Origin: a bacterium | GTDB taxonomy: Bacteria > Patescibacteriota > Dojkabacteria > JAKAPS01 > JAJZLI01 | Assembly (NCBI GenBank): GCA_021810605.1 | Contig: JAJZIL010000006.1 | Location: 1 to 54,492 of the forward strand | Direction of reading: 5' to 3' | DNA length: 54,492 nucleotides | Shown here: in pieces, positions 51,695 to 54,492 of the stretch | Layout: the number at the start of each line of letters is the position of its first letter | Numbering within the stretch: the stretch's first letter is position 1 | Position numbers and translations under genes: made by a program | Notes under the pieces: model-generated | Databases searched by the model: none | Told to the model about the DNA's origin: nothing | Seen by the model: the letters and a program-made list of their open reading frames with translations, nothing else

Positions 51695-52842
51695 TATTCT
51701 AAAGCATTCACATAATAGAAAAAATTTAAAGTCTGGCCATTAGTAAGATACATCTCTCCTGATAATACATATATAGGAACAAGATATTTTGTATATATAT
51801 TGGTCTCGTAGTAACCTAGAGTTATATTATTAACATATATTTTTGATATTGAATAGTTTGCATTATAATTAACACTATATGGATTTCCATTAAGATTTTG
51901 ATATGCAGATACCAGAGCACCTCCTCCTGCTTCTAGTCTTAAAAAAGATTGATATGGAGATATAATAGAGTATGTAGAACTTTGACCTATTGTATAATTT
52001 GTAAATTGTCCTGAAAGTATTCCATTTAGACCTGAGACAGAAGTATTATCAATTAGAAAATTAATAGAAGTTTTATTAGGATTCGTACCATAAACCTTAT
52101 AACCATTAACATGTTTTCGATAAAATACATAATATGCATTAGGAAGAGTTCCTGTAGAATTTGATAGTTCTATATTATTATTATTTATAGTAACTGGTAC
52201 AGAAGAGAAATAATTACTATTCATATTCATTAAATTAACTGTATTTCCAGAAGCATTCTGATAAGATAGACTTGAAAGAAAATTATATACAGCATTTGAT
52301 GCATCAGATACTTGAGTAAAATTAAAAACAGATCCATTATTATTATTCTCTTGATAATTCATATATGAAGAAAGATTATCTAATAGTGATACATTAAAAG
52401 ATAAATTATTAATATTGAATATAACTTCATGATGCGGAGTAGTCCAACTATATGTATATGGATTAATTGTATATTGATTTGCACCACTAATACCCATATT
52501 TGATATCAGAGATTGTACTGTACTCAAAGAATTTAGAGTCAATTGAGGCTTATTAAGTGTATATACATTCATCAATTTAGGATAATTATTAAGATTCACA
52601 GTATTATCAAGTATAAATTGTGGCCTAGTACTTTGAGATATACTAATTTTACTAAACGTAGCTTTTGGAATAAACCCAAATCCATTTTGTGCTTGTACTA
52701 CTCTAGTACTTTTAAGATAATTAGAAATACTTACAGAAATAATATATATTACGAAAGACAGTATTAAAAAAGCCACAAAAAATATCACTGCATATACTGC
52801 AGATCTTTTAGTTAAACTTATTGCTCTTGTAAGTGCTGACAT
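51691..52842 (-). CDS. Secreted/anchored Asn-rich protein of unknown family
   Basis: A 383-residue protein. A single membrane anchor near the N-terminus (AVIFFVAFLILSFVIYIISV, about 17-37) leads to an outside part of about 340 residues very rich in Asn, Ser, Tyr and Thr, with a beta-strand pattern and no Cys. No repeats of exact period are seen. It has its own promoter TTGAAA (52875-52880), 17 bp, TATTAT (52852-52857), nine bases before the ATG. Convergent with aspS by 4 nt and divergent from gltX. I cannot name the fold. Confidence 0.65.
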   Translation of the reverse strand: MSALTRAISLTKRSAVYAVIFFVAFLILSFVIYIISVSISNYLKSTRVVQAQNGFGFIPKATFSKISISQSTRPQFILDNTVNLNNYPKLMNVYTLNKPQLTLNSLSTVQSLISNMGISGANQYTINPYTYSWTTPHHEVIFNINNLSFNVSLLDNLSSYMNYQENNNNGSVFNFTQVSDASNAVYNFLSSLSYQNASGNTVNLMNMNSNYFSSVPVTINNNNIELSNSTGTLPNAYYVFYRKHVNGYKVYGTNPNKTSINFLIDNTSVSGLNGILSGQFTNYTIGQSSTYSIISPYQSFLRLEAGGGALVSAYQNLNGNPYSVNYNANYSISKIYVNNITLGYYETNIYTKYLVPIYVLSGEMYLTNGQTLNFFYYVNALEY

Positions 52843-52851
52843 ATCTAATAT

Positions 52852-52880
52852 ATAATAGTATTTTATAAGTATAATTTCAA
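52852..52880 (-). promoter_or_regulatory. Promoter of the Asn-rich secreted protein
   Basis: Minus strand TTGAAA (52875-52880), 17 bp spacer, TATTAT (52852-52857), ATG at 52842 nine bases downstream. A separate TATAAT (52870-52875, plus strand) probably serves gltX, so the promoters overlap. Confidence 0.5.
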
Positions 52881-52887
52881 TTTATAT

Positions 52888-54303
52888 ATGAAAGTAAGAA
52901 CAAGAATAGCTCCATCACCAACTGGAGATCCTCATATAGGGACACTTTATCAATCAATATTTGATTATGCTTTTTCTAAACAGAATAATGGAGATTTTAT
53001 TTTAAGAATTGAAGATACTGACAGAGAAAGATTAAAAGAAGGATCAGAGATTAATATTATTCAATCTTTAAAATGGGCAGGAATAAAGCCTGATGAGGAT
53101 CCTATTATAGGTGGAGAATTTGGTCCATATAGGCAGTCAGAACGTCTTGAAATATATCATAAGTATATACAGGAATTAATAGATAATAAATACGCTTATT
53201 ATTGTTTCTGTAGTAAAGAAAGATTGGATGAATTAAGACAAAATCAGATTAAACAAAAAATACAAGCTAAATATGATAAATTCTGTCTGAATCTTAAAAA
53301 AGATGAAATTGATAAAAATTTAAAAGAAGGTATTCCTCATGTTGTAAGGTTAAATGTAAAACCTGGAGAAGATATTATCTTTGAAGATCTTATAAGAGGA
53401 GAGATAAAGTTTAAATCTGATATTGTTGATGATCAAGTTCTTTTAAAATCAGATGGATACCCTACTTATCATGCTGCAGTAGTTATCGATGACTATTTAA
53501 TGAAAATTACTCATATAATAAGAGGAGAGGAATGGATATCTTCAACCCCAAAACATATTTTATTATATAAAGCTTTTGGTTGGGATATTCCATACTTTGC
53601 ACACCTATCTCTACTTAGAAATAGAGATAAATCAAAAGTTGCTAAAAGGAATAATAATACTTCTATAAATTGGTATAAAGAAAAAGGTTTTCTTCCAGAA
53701 GCTTTAATAAATTATCTAATACTTCTAGGGTGGTCACATCCTGATGGAAAAGAAATATTTCCATTATCTGAATTTATATCAAAATTTTCATTTGATAGAG
53801 TTAACAAAGGAGGTCCAATATTTGATATTGATAAATTAAGATGGATTAATGGTCTATATATAAGATCAAAAAGTATTAATGAGATAAAAAAATATGTTAA
53901 ACCTTTTCTTAATTATGAAATAGATAATCAAAAATTAGAAGAAATTATAAAATTAGTACAAGATAGATTAAAAGTATTTTCCGAAATTAATGAATATATT
54001 AATTTTTTCATAGAAAAACCTAATATTGATATGAAGATGATAACTGAAAATTATCCTATAAATGAAGTTAAAGTTATTTTAAAACATACAATTGATACAC
54101 TTATAAAGAATGGGATAACTCATGAGAGCGAAACTCTACTAAGGGAATATGCTAATAAAAATAACTATAATATAGGTAATTTTTTCATGATTATAAGAAT
54201 TGCTATTACAGGGAAAACTGCTACCCCACCTCTAATAGAGACTATGCAAATTTTAGGAATTGATGAAGTAAAAGAAAGAATATGCAATATTATAGATAAA
54301 TAG
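52888..54303 (+). CDS. gltX: Glutamate--tRNA ligase
   Basis: A 471-residue class I synthetase: RIAPSPTGDPHIGTLYQSIF (HIGH region), LRIEDTDRERLKEGS, GRxPSYxL-like YPTYHAAVVIDDYLMKITHI and IRGEEWISSTPKHILLYKAF, and the KMSKS-type loop SKVAKR. The C-terminal helical anticodon-binding domain is complete. GluRS activates Glu with tRNA present. Whether it also charges tRNA-Gln is not readable, but the gene is immediately followed by tRNA-Gln. A TATAAT at 52870-52875 stands 12 nt before the ATG. Confidence 0.96.
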   Translation: MKVRTRIAPSPTGDPHIGTLYQSIFDYAFSKQNNGDFILRIEDTDRERLKEGSEINIIQSLKWAGIKPDEDPIIGGEFGPYRQSERLEIYHKYIQELIDNKYAYYCFCSKERLDELRQNQIKQKIQAKYDKFCLNLKKDEIDKNLKEGIPHVVRLNVKPGEDIIFEDLIRGEIKFKSDIVDDQVLLKSDGYPTYHAAVVIDDYLMKITHIIRGEEWISSTPKHILLYKAFGWDIPYFAHLSLLRNRDKSKVAKRNNNTSINWYKEKGFLPEALINYLILLGWSHPDGKEIFPLSEFISKFSFDRVNKGGPIFDIDKLRWINGLYIRSKSINEIKKYVKPFLNYEIDNQKLEEIIKLVQDRLKVFSEINEYINFFIEKPNIDMKMITENYPINEVKVILKHTIDTLIKNGITHESETLLREYANKNNYNIGNFFMIIRIAITGKTATPPLIETMQILGIDEVKERICNIIDK

Positions 54304-54324
54304 GATAAAATATCTAATATGTAA

Positions 54325-54399
54325 TGGGAGATAGTTTAATGGCAAAACCTTACGCTCTGAACGTAAAGACTCTAGGTTCGACTCCTAGTCTCCCAGCCA
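54325..54399 (+). tRNA. tRNA-Gln (CTG)
   Basis: Cloverleaf with acceptor TGGGAGA (54325-54331) paired to TCTCCCA (54389-54395), discriminator G and encoded CCA (54397-54399). The anticodon stem is TTACG/CGTAA with loop CTCTGAA, anticodon CTG, reading CAG. The T arm is CTAGG-TTCGACT-CCTAG. It starts 22 nt after gltX and may be co-transcribed with it. Confidence 0.95.
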
Positions 54400-54492
54400 A
54401 GTGAGACGAACAGGTTCTGAAATCATATAATCCCTTTTAGAGAGAGTCTTTTCTGTGGGTTCTAACATTTCAAAGTTTTTATTTATTTTTGT

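Noticed and set aside
54385-54492. Minus-strand open frame from the right edge to a TAG at 54385, ending EPVRLTWLGD
   Set aside because: About 35 codons, no recognisable family, and it would run 15 nt into the tRNA-Gln gene. It could be the end of a gene beyond the window, but support is too weak to annotate.
1-54492. UGA recoding (Gly or Trp) as in some CPR lineages
   Set aside because: Genes such as the Kef antiporter, slipin and ftsE end in TGA with no homology beyond, and RF2 with SPF is present.
1-54492. CRISPR arrays, insertion sequences, prophage or integrase genes
   Set aside because: No regularly spaced repeats, transposase-like proteins or terminal inverted repeats were seen; the only tandem repeat is within the coding gene at 30654-30869.

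Overview
The window is a very AT-rich (roughly one quarter G+C by eye), tightly packed bacterial chromosome segment. It holds about 60 protein genes, two tRNAs and RNase P RNA, with most gene gaps under 20 nt or overlapping. Gene content and style suggest a small-genome bacterium of the Patescibacteria/CPR type. Housekeeping genes dominate, the rpsF-ssb-rpsR operon is not followed by rplI, there are many short membrane or Asn-rich secreted proteins of unknown family, and no biosynthetic pathway is seen. UGA is a normal stop: several genes end in TGA and a release factor 2 with an SPF motif is encoded. The lineage is an inference; no rRNA is present.

Layout. (1) 1-6301, plus strand: 3' end of a glycosyltransferase, then histidine kinase, degenerate histidine kinase, single-domain response regulator, Kef-type cation/proton antiporter, PspC-domain protein and a small membrane protein. 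(2) 6311-13909, minus: hpf, serS, a SPOUT rRNA/tRNA methyltransferase, secA, greA and the t6A operon tsaE-tsaB-tsaD. (3) 13996-18627: a TPR protein, a zinc-ribbon membrane protein, a decayed Fic gene, tRNA-Glu(CTC) and a CAP-domain/polytopic/DUF192 cassette. (4) 18631-23050, minus: response regulator-prfB-ftsE-ftsX-secreted coiled-coil C39-like peptidase. (5) 23123-25222: slipin, miaA, HU. (6) 25384-30275, minus: recA-recJ-relA/spoT-def. (7) 30489-35678: repeat-bearing membrane protein, dnaB and an MBL-fold hydrolase (minus), then rpmE-prfA-prmC. (8) 35671-42157, minus: a 39-residue membrane peptide, a cytochrome b6-like protein, a subunit IV-like protein, a small membrane protein, rpsF-ssb-rpsR, a two-gene unknown pair and an S41 protease. 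(9) 42204-48814: PAP2 phosphatase, RNase P RNA, a small membrane protein, DUF3048 protein, a HTH/nucleotidyltransferase-like protein, secD-secF-Nudix, fmt (minus). (10) 48868-54399: rny, an archaeal-type aspS, a secreted unknown (minus), gltX and tRNA-Gln(CTG).

Functionally the window covers translation start and termination (fmt, def, prfA, prfB, prmC), tRNA charging and modification (serS, aspS, gltX, tsaBDE, miaA), protein export (secA, secD, secF), recombination and replication (recA, recJ, dnaB, ssb), RNA decay and processing (rny, rnpB) and cell-envelope remodelling (ftsEX with a secreted peptidase, S41 protease, PAP2).

The most unusual parts are a split cytochrome b6/subunit IV-like module with a previously unnoticed tiny membrane partner, and an FtsEX operon whose PcsB-like coiled-coil protein carries a C39-type rather than CHAP catalytic domain. 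Also notable are a kinase/pseudokinase/antiporter cluster and a repeated promoter layout (-35, 17 bp, -10, then 6 to 10 nt to the ATG) that predicts leaderless or nearly leaderless mRNAs at eight transcription units.
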